This document shows positions 24,962-32,933 of a stretch of 64,000 nt of DNA, one piece after another. The notes below the pieces were generated by a model. It was not told where the DNA came from and made no database searches. It was given only the letters and a program-made list of their open reading frames with translations. Position numbers and translations under genes: made by a program. Position 1 is the first letter of the stretch, and each line of letters starts with the position of its first letter. Source of the stretch: Streptomyces sp. NBC_01446 (GTDB lineage: Bacteria > Actinomycetota > Actinomycetes > Streptomycetales > Streptomycetaceae); assembly GCF_026340095.1 (NCBI RefSeq), contig NZ_JAPEPO010000003.1, positions 310,001 to 374,000 of the forward strand. Reading direction: 5' to 3'.

Positions 24962-26491
24962 TCACGTTGGCTGTGTGTCCTCCTGAAGGCGAGGGAACAG
25001 CGGCTCAGTCGCGGGCAGACGCCCCTCGACCGGTGTCAGCCGTTCGGTAATCCGCGTCGCGGCATCTGGGATGAAAGGGCGCAGTTCATCGACCAGCACA
25101 CGACATGCGGCGACCAGCGTGGCGAGGACGGTGTCGAGCCGCTTCGCTGCTTCGCTGTCGCCCTTCCGCTCTTCCCGAGACAGTTCCCATGGCCTGGTGG
25201 CGTCAATGCATCGATTGGCTTCCTCCACGATGTGCCAGACCGCATGGATGGCACGCCGGAAGTCGAAGTCGGCCAAGGCGGCATCGACGAGGCCGGGTGC
25301 CTTCCGGTAAACGCCCACCAGCGCCAGCCCACTGGAATTGTCAGGCGCAGAGGCGGGGATGATTCCGCCACGAAAGCGGTGAACCATGGTCACGATGCGG
25401 TGGACGAGGTTGCCCAGTCCTCCGGCGAAATCCGCATCCGCGCGGGCGGTCAAGCGGTCGGGAGTGAAGTCGGCGTCCCCGACTCGGGGTACATCGCGCA
25501 GGAGCCACCAGCGCACCGCGTCTGTGCCAAAGGTCGCGGCCAGCGCAGCCGGGTCGACGCTGGTTCCGGCCGACTTGCTGATCTTGCGGCCGTCGACGGT
25601 GAGGTAGTCGTGGACCAGGATGTCGGTGGGCAGCGGGAGGCCGGCCGACAGCAGCATGGCCGGCCAGTACACGGCGTGGAAGCGCACCACTCCCTTGCCG
25701 ACCAGGTGGACGCGGCGCTCGCTGGTGGCCCACCACTGGTCGTATGCGCTGTCACCGGTGCCGTATCCGAGACTGGTGACGTAGTTGCCGAGGGCGTCCC
25801 ACCACACATAGACGACCTGGCTCGGGTCGTCCGGCACGGGGATGCCCCAGCCGCGGGCGCGATTGTGAGAGCGGGAGACAGAAAAGTCGTGCAGGCCGCC
25901 TTCGATGAGGGCGAGGACCTCGTTGCGGCGAGCGGCGGGCTCGATGCGCAGTTCACCGCTCGAGATCAGCTGATGGAGGCGGTCGGCGTAACGGGACAGC
26001 CGGAAGAACCAGTTCTCCTCCGCGACGAGCTGAGGCTCGGTGCCGTGCTCGCCACACCGTCCATCGACCAGTTCGTCAGGGGTATAGAACTGTTCGCAGC
26101 CAACGCAGTACAGGCCTTCATACTCCTTGCGATACAGGTCACCAGACGCGGCGCACTGGCGCCACAGTCGTTCGACTCCGACGCGGTGACGCGGGTCGCT
26201 GCTGGTGCGGATGAAGTCGTCGAATGAGAGCGACAGTGGACCACGCAATGCGGCGAACGCGTCGGCGTTGCGGTCGACGAACGACTGCACGTCGACACCA
26301 GCCGCTTCGGCGGCCAGGACGTTCTTCAGAGAGTTGTCGTCGGTTCCGCTGAGCAGCCGGACCCGCTCGCCCCGTAGACGATAGTGACGAGCCAACGTGT
26401 CCGCTTGGACAAGCTCCAGGGCGAAGCCCAGGTGCGGGCGGGCGTTGACGTACGGAATAGTCGTGGTGATGTAGCGGCGTCGTGCGGTCAT
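24962..26491 (-). CDS. metG: methionyl-tRNA synthetase (extra copy)
   Basis: The 509-aa protein charges tRNA-Met. It has the class I signatures HLGF (residues 20-23, the HIGH motif) and KISKS in VDGRKISKSAGTS, the WWDALGNYVTSLGYG active-site region and a connective-peptide CVGCEQF knuckle. Length and motifs indicate a complete enzyme without the C-terminal tRNA-binding extension. An extra MetRS in an accessory region often serves as resistance to a MetRS inhibitor or as a stress copy. That is inference. The RBS (aggagg) precedes ATG 26491. Upstream is a Met-Met leader peptide with an attenuator. The flanking ligase pieces suggest that it arrived by recombination. Confidence 0.93.
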   Translation of the reverse strand: MTARRRYITTTIPYVNARPHLGFALELVQADTLARHYRLRGERVRLLSGTDDNSLKNVLAAEAAGVDVQSFVDRNADAFAALRGPLSLSFDDFIRTSSDPRHRVGVERLWRQCAASGDLYRKEYEGLYCVGCEQFYTPDELVDGRCGEHGTEPQLVAEENWFFRLSRYADRLHQLISSGELRIEPAARRNEVLALIEGGLHDFSVSRSHNRARGWGIPVPDDPSQVVYVWWDALGNYVTSLGYGTGDSAYDQWWATSERRVHLVGKGVVRFHAVYWPAMLLSAGLPLPTDILVHDYLTVDGRKISKSAGTSVDPAALAATFGTDAVRWWLLRDVPRVGDADFTPDRLTARADADFAGGLGNLVHRIVTMVHRFRGGIIPASAPDNSSGLALVGVYRKAPGLVDAALADFDFRRAIHAVWHIVEEANRCIDATRPWELSREERKGDSEAAKRLDTVLATLVAACRVLVDELRPFIPDAATRITERLTPVEGRLPATEPLFPRLQEDTQPT

Positions 26492-26532
26492 CGGTCCTCC
26501 TACCGGGTAGCGAGGCCTGGTCGCACAACAAT

Positions 26533-26597
26533 CGAGGCCCCGTCCCGGGGCCTCGGATTCGGTACGCGTCCGTTCTCAGCAGCCCCGTCGAGGGGGC
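26533..26597 (-). promoter_or_regulatory. transcription attenuator of metG
   Basis: On the minus strand there are four segments. Segment 1 (26593-26597, GCCCC) directly follows the Met codons. Segment 2 (26582-26587, CGGGGC) can pair with 1. Segment 3 (26546-26555, cgaggccccg) can pair with 2 or with 4 (26533-26542). The 3:4 hairpin is a perfect 10-bp stem with a 3-nt loop followed by ATTGTTGT, a typical intrinsic terminator 40 bp before the metG start. A ribosome stalled at the Met pair would cover segment 1 and let 2:3 form. Confidence 0.8.
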
Positions 26598-26629
26598 ATC
26601 ATCCAGTGCTGAGGCGAAAGCGTGATCAT
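26576..26629 (-). CDS. metG leader peptide with Met-Met
   Basis: A 17-codon frame from ATG 26629 to TGA 26576-26578 encodes MITLSPQHWMMPPRRGC. Two consecutive Met codons lie at positions 10-11, immediately before the first attenuator segment, where a starved ribosome should pause. The peptide ends 85 bp before the metG start. No strong RBS precedes it, so it may be translated from a near-leaderless transcript. Confidence 0.75.
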   Translation of the reverse strand: MITLSPQHWMMPPRRGC

Positions 26630-26729
26630 GCGTCCGAGCCTAGCAACAGAGCGAAGTCGCAGCACGCTATTTCCGCCCCGACCCGACTCGGCTACACGCT
26701 GGCCGAGAACCCGCCCATCGAGCCAGCAG

Positions 26730-26885
26730 TACGTCCAGGTGAGGTGCAAGTTCCTCACGTTCGACCATCAGGATTCTACGAACTCGCCCGCTTCTGTGTG
26801 GGATCTCCTGGCCCACCCCGAGCTCGGCGACGTGCGCGACCGCCCATACACCGAGCGGCGCGCCCACAAGGCCGGTCTGCCCACT
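26730..26885 (+). pseudogene. possible internal fragment of a DNA ligase
   Basis: The frame reads VQVRCKFLTFDHQDS and then VWDLLAHPELGDVRDRPYTE followed by RRAHKAGL. The last part resembles the central segment of ATP-dependent DNA ligases (FD-L--...G---R-RPY--RR). It is on the same strand as the ligase N-terminal piece at 24654 but on the far side of metG, as if metG had replaced the middle. Weak evidence. Confidence 0.35.
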
Positions 26886-27141
26886 GGCAGGAGGTCACCG
26901 CGCACGGCTGTGCTGCGGGTGCGATAGGCCATCGCGAGGCCGGCGGCGACTCGACCAAGCAAGGCCGGTGGAAGCCTGGGTCTGCTGTGGTCAAGCCTGA
27001 GCAACTCGACCGGGCCCAGCCCTGCGCGGAGAACCCGTGGCTGAAGCTGCGCGAGAAGCGAAAGGGCCAGGACGAAGGCCGCCGATGCTACGGCGACCGT
27101 CGCCGTCTACAACTACCTCGTCGACGAGTTCGTCTCTTGAT
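26886..27141. other. 256 bp of gene-like debris
   Basis: Several short frames look protein-like (for example ATVAVYNYLVDEFVS ending at 27139) but none has a start. I cannot assign them. Confidence 0.25.
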
Positions 27142-27684
27142 CTATATTCTGCGGAGTTCGCGGTCCTCCGAGTACGGACGGGCGAGCGCGGCCTGCCAGC
27201 GGCCAGCTCGAAGATGCATGACTCGGTACTTCAGTCGCGTCAGGTACAGGCGCAGGCGGCGAGGGCTGCGCCTGCGGAGGGTGTCGGTCCGTAGATGACG
27301 CAACCATTCGATGCCGCTGGAGTCGGTGAACAGTACAACCGTTGGAATCAGCTTCTGTCCGTCCTCTGACCTGCGCGGGTACGAGAAGGTTTCGCCGGAA
27401 GCGGCGGCCACGATGCTGGACATTCCGAAGATGTCACCGGGGCCATGCCCGACGCCGATTTGAACGAATACGCGCACCTTGGAGATCGGGCGGGTGGTGG
27501 TGTTCAGGATGTGCACGATGCTTTCGTCGGAGCCGTACTCGATCCAGCACACGATCCCGACGGCCTGCTCCCGCTCCTCCTTCCGGCGATCGCGAAGCAG
27601 GATGTAGAAGCCCATCAGCAACGAGCCCCCGGTCAGGAAGGCGCTGATCCACGTGGGGACGGTTCCCATCTCGAGCCCAGTCAT
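27142..27684 (-). CDS. hypothetical protein with N-terminal membrane anchor
   Basis: From ATG 27684 the protein starts MTGLEMGTVPTWISAFLTGG and continues with a hydrophobic helix (SLLMGFYILLRD) and a basic stop-transfer region (RRKEEREQ). About 130 soluble residues follow with beta-rich character (IVHILNTTTRPISKVRVFVQ). It looks like a single-pass membrane protein with a cytosolic domain. The family is unknown. The frame extends to 27753 but no good RBS is visible for either start. Codon use is normal for the region and it precedes an IS5 element in a head-to-head arrangement. Confidence 0.6.
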   Translation of the reverse strand: MTGLEMGTVPTWISAFLTGGSLLMGFYILLRDRRKEEREQAVGIVCWIEYGSDESIVHILNTTTRPISKVRVFVQIGVGHGPGDIFGMSSIVAAASGETFSYPRRSEDGQKLIPTVVLFTDSSGIEWLRHLRTDTLRRRSPRRLRLYLTRLKYRVMHLRAGRWQAALARPYSEDRELRRI

Positions 27685-27997
27685 GACCTTGTTGTGCGCC
27701 CATAGAGGTTCGGAGAAACGGAAGTTGAGATGCCTCTGAGGCTTCGGCGCCATTCGGCGTGGGCGATGACACGACGGTTTGGCTGGACCGCGTCGGGGGC
27801 GTCCCAGAGGCCGGTGTCTGCGATGGCGTCCGCGGTGACTGGCGTGAAGGCTTCGCCGGTCTAAGAAGTCATCTCAATTGGTAAGTGCGCCTCCGCACGT
27901 GAGGGTCAGGATGTCCGGCCCAGGCGCCGTGGCTTGACCGTGATGTGAAACTTGCAGCATGGACATGGGGCGTGAGTCGCGGTGGGAAAAGGACGCA

Positions 27998-28213
27998 ATG
28001 ACGGTGGAGATCGTTTTCGCCCTGGTGACTGCCGTCGCGCTGGCTGCGGCGGTCTTCACCGTCGCTCTGACTCTCGCACTAGTCCTTGGCTTCTCTGGTT
28101 CAGCGAAGAAGGGCGTGTTGGTTGGGGGCGCAATGCTCGCAGCGACGGCCGGAATGCGGCGTCTGGTACGGGTGCTGCGTCGGTTCGACGAGCAGCGCCG
28201 AATGGGCCGCTGA
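27998..28213 (+). CDS. small membrane protein inside the IS5 element
   Basis: The ATG at 27998 has a good RBS (aaaagga). The 71-aa product is a hydrophobic helix (VEIVFALVTAVALAAAVFTV, then ALTLALVLGF) followed by a basic tail (RRLVRVLRRFDEQRRMGR). It lies between the left inverted repeat and the transposase start, where IS5 elements normally have only a short leader. It could be a passenger gene. The family is unknown. Confidence 0.5.
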   Translation: MTVEIVFALVTAVALAAAVFTVALTLALVLGFSGSAKKGVLVGGAMLAATAGMRRLVRVLRRFDEQRRMGR

Positions 28214-28250
28214 CTGCGGGCCTTCTCCTTGATGTCGGTAGCCTGCCGGC

Positions 28251-29055
28251 GTGGGGATCGTTGAGCGGCTGGTGCCGGATGAGCTGTGGGAGTTGTTCCA
28301 GCGCGTGGTGCCGGCGGCGCCGAGTCGACCTCAGGGAGGCGGCCGGCGCCGGCACGGTGACAGGGAGGTCCTGGCTGCGATCGTGTTCGTGGCCACCTCG
28401 GGCTGCACGTGGCAGCAGCTGACGGCCGCCTCGTTCGGACCGTCGGGACCCACCGCTCATCGGCGATTCACCGAGTGGTCGAAAGCCCGGGTGTGGGCGA
28501 AGCTCCATCGGCTGGTCCTCGACGAACTCGGCTCCCGGGGTGAACTGGACTGGTCTCGCTGCGCGATCGACTCGGTGAACATGCGAGCCCTGAAAAAGGA
28601 CCTGACAGGTCCGAATCCGGTGGATCGGGGCAAGTACGACTCAAAGATCCACTTGATCACCGAGCGGACCGGACTGCCCCTGTCCGTAGGGATATCCGGT
28701 GCCAACCTGCACGACAGCCAGGCCCTCGAACCGCTCGTGCGAGGCATCCCGCCCATCCGCTCCCGTCGCGGTCCGCGCCGACGACGGCCGGCCAAACTCC
28801 ACGCCGACAAAGGCTACGACTACGACCACCTGCGCCGAGGGTTACGCCAGCGCGGCATCCGGCACCGCATCGCCCGCAAAGGCATCGAGTTCTTCCCAGC
28901 GGCTGGGACGGCACCGCTGGACCATCGAACGCACCATGGCCTGGCTCGCCGGATGCCGCCGCTTGCACCGCCGCTATGAACGCAAAGCCGAACACTTCCT
29001 GGCCTTCACCAGCATCGCCTGCACTCTCATCTGCTACCGCAGACTCGCCAAATGA
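28251..29055 (+). pseudogene. IS5-family transposase, frameshifted
   Basis: From GTG 28251 the first frame has VPDELWELFQRVVP, CAIDSVNMRALKKDLTGPNP (first Asp) and KLHADKGYDYDHLRRGLRQR (second Asp). It loses homology near 28893 and stops at 28979. The remaining part, SQRLGRHRWTIERTMAWLAG and FTSIACTLICYRRLAK, is in the next frame, so one extra base in the ttctt run near 28893 breaks the gene. The catalytic Glu lies behind the break. The copy is probably inactive unless frameshifting restores it. Confidence 0.8.
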
Positions 29056-29067
29056 GATGGCTTCTAA

Positions 29068-29469
29068 GTGAAGGGCCGGCCCGCTCCCGTGAAGCGGGGC
29101 AGCCCCCACGACACGGGCCGCCTCCGCTACCCCACTTCAAGAATCAACAGATCCCAGAACGTTGCACTCCTTCACCTTCAAAACCAAGACGCCCACCCGC
29201 ACTCACGCCTTCATATCCCAGAGCTCGCATAGAACCACTCCCAGAGTTTGGTCTGCCGCAGGCCTGGCGACAGGCTCGGTCGACCGCATTCACAGGACTG
29301 CCGTACGCCCGTAACGGAACGCCGTTGACCGCCGGGGGCGCAATTGCGAGCATCGGCGCATGGTCTCTCCGCTCCTGCTCCCGCCCTGTACGGACTCCCG
29401 CCGCCGCTGAGCGTGCCTCGCGCGGCGGTGCTCTGCCGTCCTGCCGTTGAACGAGGGGCCGAATAACCG
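29068..29469. other. 402 bp, no gene seen
   Basis: This is intergenic DNA with lower GC in 29140-29240. It holds the likely promoter of the ROK fragment near 29400-29460. No repeat or RNA was recognised. Confidence 0.35.
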
Positions 29470-30000
29470 ATGACTGCCGTTTCCGATCATGCCCGGCCTC
29501 CGCTGCTCGTCGCACTGCCCGCGGGGCCGGAACCGCTGTCCTTCGAGGGCGGCGGCCCGGGCACCCTGCTGCGTACGCTGCTGCGCGACGGGCCCTCGGC
29601 CCGCACCGAACTCGTGGCCAGAACCCGGCTCAGCCCGGCCGCGGTATCGCGGCACACGGCGGAGCTGATCGGGCTCGGGCTGCTGCGCGAACTGCCGCCG
29701 CGCGTGGGCCCGCCGCGCGTGGGGCGGCCGCGCGTGGGGCGACCGCAGGTGCCGATGGACATCGACCCCGGCCACCACCTCGCCTGCGGGGTGCACATCG
29801 CCCTGGACCACATGACGTTCGCCATGGTCGATCTGCGCGGCCAGGTCACAGCGCAGCGGCGGTTGCCGCATCCGGGTGGGCCGCGGCAGGTCCTTGAGGA
29901 GATCGGCAGGCACCTGCCCGGCTTCCTCAGTCGGCACGCAGTGGGGCGTTCCGTGCTCGGCCTTGGCGTCGTGACCGGTGGCTGGCAGCGCTTGAGTTGA
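29470..30000 (+). pseudogene. ROK-family regulator, N-terminal fragment
   Basis: The 176-aa frame from ATG 29470 contains a MarR-like winged helix (LLRDGPSARTELVARTRLSP, AAVSRHTAELIGLGLL) and the beginning of the ROK sugar-kinase fold (HLACGVHIALDHMTFAMVDL, RGQVTAQRRLPHP). Full ROK regulators are about 380-400 aa, and here the protein ends after GLGVVTGG, so more than half is missing. Between the two domains a 12-bp unit is repeated (GPPRVGRPRVGRP), a local slippage expansion. The stop overlaps the start of the next frame. Confidence 0.75.
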
Positions 30001-30809
30001 CCGATATAGGCCCGATGGCCGGCAGCCCGTTGTCTGCCAACGTGCTCCGGGAGGTCCGACTGAGCGACGGATCCATCGCCGTTCTGAAGCTGATCGGCGA
30101 ACCACAGTCCGCAGAGGCGGCGACCTTGGCGGCCTGGACTGCGCACCGGGTGCCGTGCGCGCCGCTCCTCGACCACAGCGTCGGTGCCCACGTCCCTGAC
30201 GTCACACACCTCTTGCTGGGGAAGGTGCCGGGCGCCGCATTGCCGCATACCGAGATGGCCGCGGCCACGGCACAGGTTGTCCGGTTGTTCCGGCGGGCGC
30301 ATCTGAAACCGCCGGCCGAAGTGGAGCCCTTGCACGGCTTCCTCAGCCCCCGCCTCCATGAGGCCGTACAGATCTGGCACGAGAGCGGACTGCCCTCACC
30401 CGATGACGCCTTGCGGGTTCTCACGGATCCGGACATCGAGCCCGTTCTGCTTCACGGTGACGCGGTCGGATTCACTCTTCTGAGATCAGGGGACGGGTTG
30501 GCGCTCATCGACCCCGCAGGCGTTTGTGGACCGGCGGAGTTCGACGCCGCGCGCTGGGTGGCCCGGTGTCTGGCCGTCACCGGCCCGGCTGCCCTGGACG
30601 GGTTGACCAAGGCCGCGCTGTCCGCCGACCCACTGTTGCAGCGGCCTCGGTTCGACGCGTGCGTCGCAGTCGAGCTGGTGATCGAGGTGCGGCATCGGAT
30701 CACGAGCCCGCACGTGTTCCTCAGCGTCGAAGCACCCGCTCAGACCTTCACCATCGACACCCGTCTGCTCGCTGAAGCGGCGACACGTCGTTTGGCAGCT
30801 GCAACTTAA
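29997..30809 (+). CDS. aminoglycoside-phosphotransferase-like kinase, unusual active site
   Basis: The 270-aa frame has an APH-like order: a Lys strand (SIAVLKLIGE, Lys31), a hinge region (VTHLLLGKVPGAALP), the catalytic loop PVLLHGDAVGFTLLR and the metal-binding ALIDPAGVCGPAEFDAARW. The Asp of HGD (155) and of IDP (172) are present, but the Asn expected in HGDxxxxN is Thr160. The N-terminal ATP-loop strands seem short and the frame opens at TTG 29997 on the stop of the ROK fragment, so the 5' end may have been lost in the same deletion. It could be a divergent APH(6)/fructosamine-kinase-like enzyme or a decaying one. Confidence 0.6.
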   Translation: MTDIGPMAGSPLSANVLREVRLSDGSIAVLKLIGEPQSAEAATLAAWTAHRVPCAPLLDHSVGAHVPDVTHLLLGKVPGAALPHTEMAAATAQVVRLFRRAHLKPPAEVEPLHGFLSPRLHEAVQIWHESGLPSPDDALRVLTDPDIEPVLLHGDAVGFTLLRSGDGLALIDPAGVCGPAEFDAARWVARCLAVTGPAALDGLTKAALSADPLLQRPRFDACVAVELVIEVRHRITSPHVFLSVEAPAQTFTIDTRLLAEAATRRLAAAT

Positions 30810-30817
30810 GGCTCAGC

Positions 30818-30907
30818 GGACCATCCCCACAAGCGCGAGGGCTATACCAGGATGGTCGCGGCCGTCGCCGACTTGACCGGACCATCCCCGCGGGCGCGGG
30901 GGCGACA
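30818..30907 (-). CRISPR. minimal type I-E-like CRISPR array (2 repeats, 1 spacer)
   Basis: ggaccatccccacaagcgcg... (28 bp from 30818) and ggaccatccccgcgggcgcg... (from 30879) start exactly 61 bp apart and enclose a 33-bp spacer (30846-30878). On the minus strand the repeat reads GTCGCCCCCGCGCCCGCGGG-GATGGTCC, the dyad-symmetric type I-E repeat common in Streptomyces. The repeat at 30818 is degenerate, as expected for the leader-distal end. No cas gene is nearby. Confidence 0.75.
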
Positions 30908-30922
30908 CGGTCAACCGCTGTT

Positions 30923-31590
30923 CTAGAGGGTATTCGGCATGAGCATGTAGTTGATGCACCGGCGCAGTCCGCTGCTGGAGTCGACCGGTGGGAGCCACGG
31001 CACCCGTTGAAGTAGATCGCTGCGTTGGTCAGTACTCAGGTCGGTCAGGAGGGCGCGGAGCTCGTCAGGCACGGGGGTGTCGACCAGGCACAGCCAGGCA
31101 AGGCCGGCGCCGATGCGGACCTCGGGCGATCGACTGGGATCTGACCACAGGTCCCGGGCCCATACGCGCGCTTGTACATCCTGGTGCTCGCGGGCGAGCT
31201 GGGCGACCGCCAGGACCAAGCTCACCTGGACCACCGGATCGTTTTCCACGGCCAGCCTGTCGTGCAGGACTGAGGAGACGCGCGGAATATCGCTGATCGC
31301 GGTCGCCAGGACGAAGGCGGTCGCGGAGCGGACATCGGGGTCGGTGTCGGCCAGGAACGGGAACAGGAGCTGCAGGTCGCTCGTGATGGCTTCACGAGCG
31401 GCTTGGATCGTCCAGTCCGAGGGGCAATTTGTGATGCCCTCCATCTCCAAAGGATCCTCAGCGACCTGGAGAAGACCTTCACGCGTTCCGTCCCCAAGGT
31501 GCTGGCATCGTCCGATCTCGGCGACCAGGCGAAGGGTTTCCGCACGGAGCCCACGAGGCCGGGTGGCAGCGATCCGGAGCAGGAACGGCA
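30923..31590 (-). pseudogene. HEAT-repeat-like protein, C-terminal part (split by ISAs1)
   Basis: The frame reads PFLLRIAATRPRGLRAETLR and then alpha-alpha repeats such as LQLLFPFLADTDPDVRSATA, FVLATAISDIPRV and VQVSLVLAVAQLAREHQD, typical of HEAT/PBS-type scaffolds. It is the 3' part of a gene whose 5' part is at 32934-33246: the protein reads on from ...SALAVPF to PFLLRIA across the element. The whole protein would be about 325 aa. The function is unknown. A scaffold role is inference. Confidence 0.82.
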
Positions 31591-32933
31591 CAGGGCTTGA
31601 TCAAGTTCCGTGGGTGTCCTGGTTGTTGATGATGCCCAGGATCGGGAGTGCCCGTCGTGGTTCGTCGCGGATCGCCCGGGTGGTTTTGGCGATGTTCTCG
31701 GCGCCGAGGGTCTTCAGCACGCCGATGGCCAGGTTGCGGAAGGTGGCCATGGCTCGGGGTGCGGCCCCGGTGTGGACGGTGGAGGCGTCCTCGGCGAAGG
31801 TGACGTCTCTGATGTGGTGGCTGGAGTTTTCCACTCCCCAGTGCCCGCGAATCGCGGCGGCGAGGTCCGCGGGGCTGGTCTGGTGGGCTTCGAGGCTGGT
31901 CACGGCGTAGACGCTCTCGCGACTCTCGCGGCTGCCGGTCGGCCGGCTGCGGCGGTGGACGCGGATGGCGAGCTTCGCGTGCGGAAAGGCGATGCCACCG
32001 AGTTCGTCCGCGATGCCGCAGGTCTTGATCGAACGGGACTCGCGCCGGCCGTGCCCGACCTCGGAGTGGGTGTGCTGGACGGCGATGTCACGCCACGGCA
32101 GCGTGGCGAGCTGGCTGTGGGCGGTGGGCTGGTTGGTCTTGATCACGGCGATGTAGTGGGCCTTCTTCGTCTCGACCAGCCAGGTGATTTTCGCCTTGAC
32201 CGAGTGCAGCGCATCGAAGGTGACGAGAGTGCCGGCCAGGTCCAGCGGTGCCAGCAGCGGCTTAAAGTGCGTGGTTTCGTTGGTCTTCGCGCCGACCTCG
32301 GCCTGCGCGAGTGTCACGACGGTGGCGTGGCTGACCGCCGACAGCAGGTGACGGCGGGTCACGTCCAAACGCGCTGAGCCCTTGAGCGTCTTGCCGTCCA
32401 CCGCGATGGCCCGCCGGTGCGCGGTGGACACGACGGTGCGGCGCCGGTCGGTGAGGTAGGCGCCCACCGCGGCGTCCAGGGCATCGCCGTCGACGGCGAT
32501 CAGCACCCGCCCGATCGTCGCCGGCGACGGTGTACGCCGCCACCGCAGTGGATGGCGGCGTACACCGAGGGCGGCCAGCAGCCCACCCGAGGCCCGGGCG
32601 CCCCATTCGGCGAGCTCGTCGATGCTCCTGGCGCCCGAGACGACCGCACAGGCACACACCATCAAGATCGCCGTCAGCGAGTACCACCGGCCCCGCCGCG
32701 AGCGCGGGTCGGGGATGGAGTCGAAGTAGGGGCGCAGATCAGCGACCTGGCCGGGTTCCAGCGGACCCAGCTTCACAAGTACGGCAGGGATCGGGGAGGA
32801 TGCAACAGCAGGCACGGGACCTTCTCATGATCACGAGGCGTAGACACCCTAATGATCACGAAGCCCGTGCCTGCACCGCTACCCACCCCTCACAGCAACA
32901 ACCAGCACAACCACGGAACTTGAAGCCGCCCTG
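31591..32933 (-). mobile_element. ISAs1-family insertion sequence with 9-bp target duplication
   Basis: The ends are cagggcttgatcaagttccg (31591-) and, reverse-complemented, cagggcggcttcaagttccg (ending 32933), imperfect inverted repeats with CAGGG termini. The 9-bp sequence ggaacggca occurs directly on both sides (31582-31590 and 32934-32942), a clean target duplication inside the HEAT-like gene. The length is 1343 bp. Confidence 0.92.
31601..32815 (-). CDS. ISAs1-family transposase
   Basis: The 404-aa protein has DLRPYFDSIPDPRSRRGRWY (DDE_Tnp_1-associated N-terminal domain), AIAVDGKTLKGSARLDVTRR (first Asp), LVTFDALHSVKAKITWLVE (second Asp) and HWGVENSSHHIRDVTFAEDA (Glu). These are the hallmark motifs of ISAs1 (H-repeat-like) transposases. 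It is full length and uninterrupted, so the element is potentially active. It lies entirely within a HEAT-like gene on the same strand. Confidence 0.93.
   Translation of the reverse strand: MPAVASSPIPAVLVKLGPLEPGQVADLRPYFDSIPDPRSRRGRWYSLTAILMVCACAVVSGARSIDELAEWGARASGGLLAALGVRRHPLRWRRTPSPATIGRVLIAVDGDALDAAVGAYLTDRRRTVVSTAHRRAIAVDGKTLKGSARLDVTRRHLLSAVSHATVVTLAQAEVGAKTNETTHFKPLLAPLDLAGTLVTFDALHSVKAKITWLVETKKAHYIAVIKTNQPTAHSQLATLPWRDIAVQHTHSEVGHGRRESRSIKTCGIADELGGIAFPHAKLAIRVHRRSRPTGSRESRESVYAVTSLEAHQTSPADLAAAIRGHWGVENSSHHIRDVTFAEDASTVHTGAAPRAMATFRNLAIGVLKTLGAENIAKTTRAIRDEPRRALPILGIINNQDTHGT

Larger units (their letters stand above)
27865..29064 (+). mobile_element. IS5-family element (IS1031-like target TNA)
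   Basis: The ends gaagtcatctcaattgg (27865-27881) and ccaaatgagatggcttc (29048-29064) match as inverted repeats at 15 of 17 positions. They are flanked by TAA on both sides (27862-27864 and 29065-29067), which fits the TNA target duplication of the IS1031 group. The element holds a frameshifted transposase and, unusually, a small membrane-protein frame before it. A dead relative is at 20502-20912. Confidence 0.82.

Noticed and set aside
24638..26227. 529-codon plus frame over metG
   Set aside because: Shadow of a full-length MetRS on the minus strand.
28880..28900. Programmed frameshift in the IS5 transposase at 28 kb
   Set aside because: Also +1 and late in the gene. The truncated relative at 20.5 kb covers the same region in one frame, so an indel is more likely.
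30908..30990. Further CRISPR repeats next to the two-repeat array
   Set aside because: Positions one period away (near 30940 and 30757) show no similarity to the repeat.
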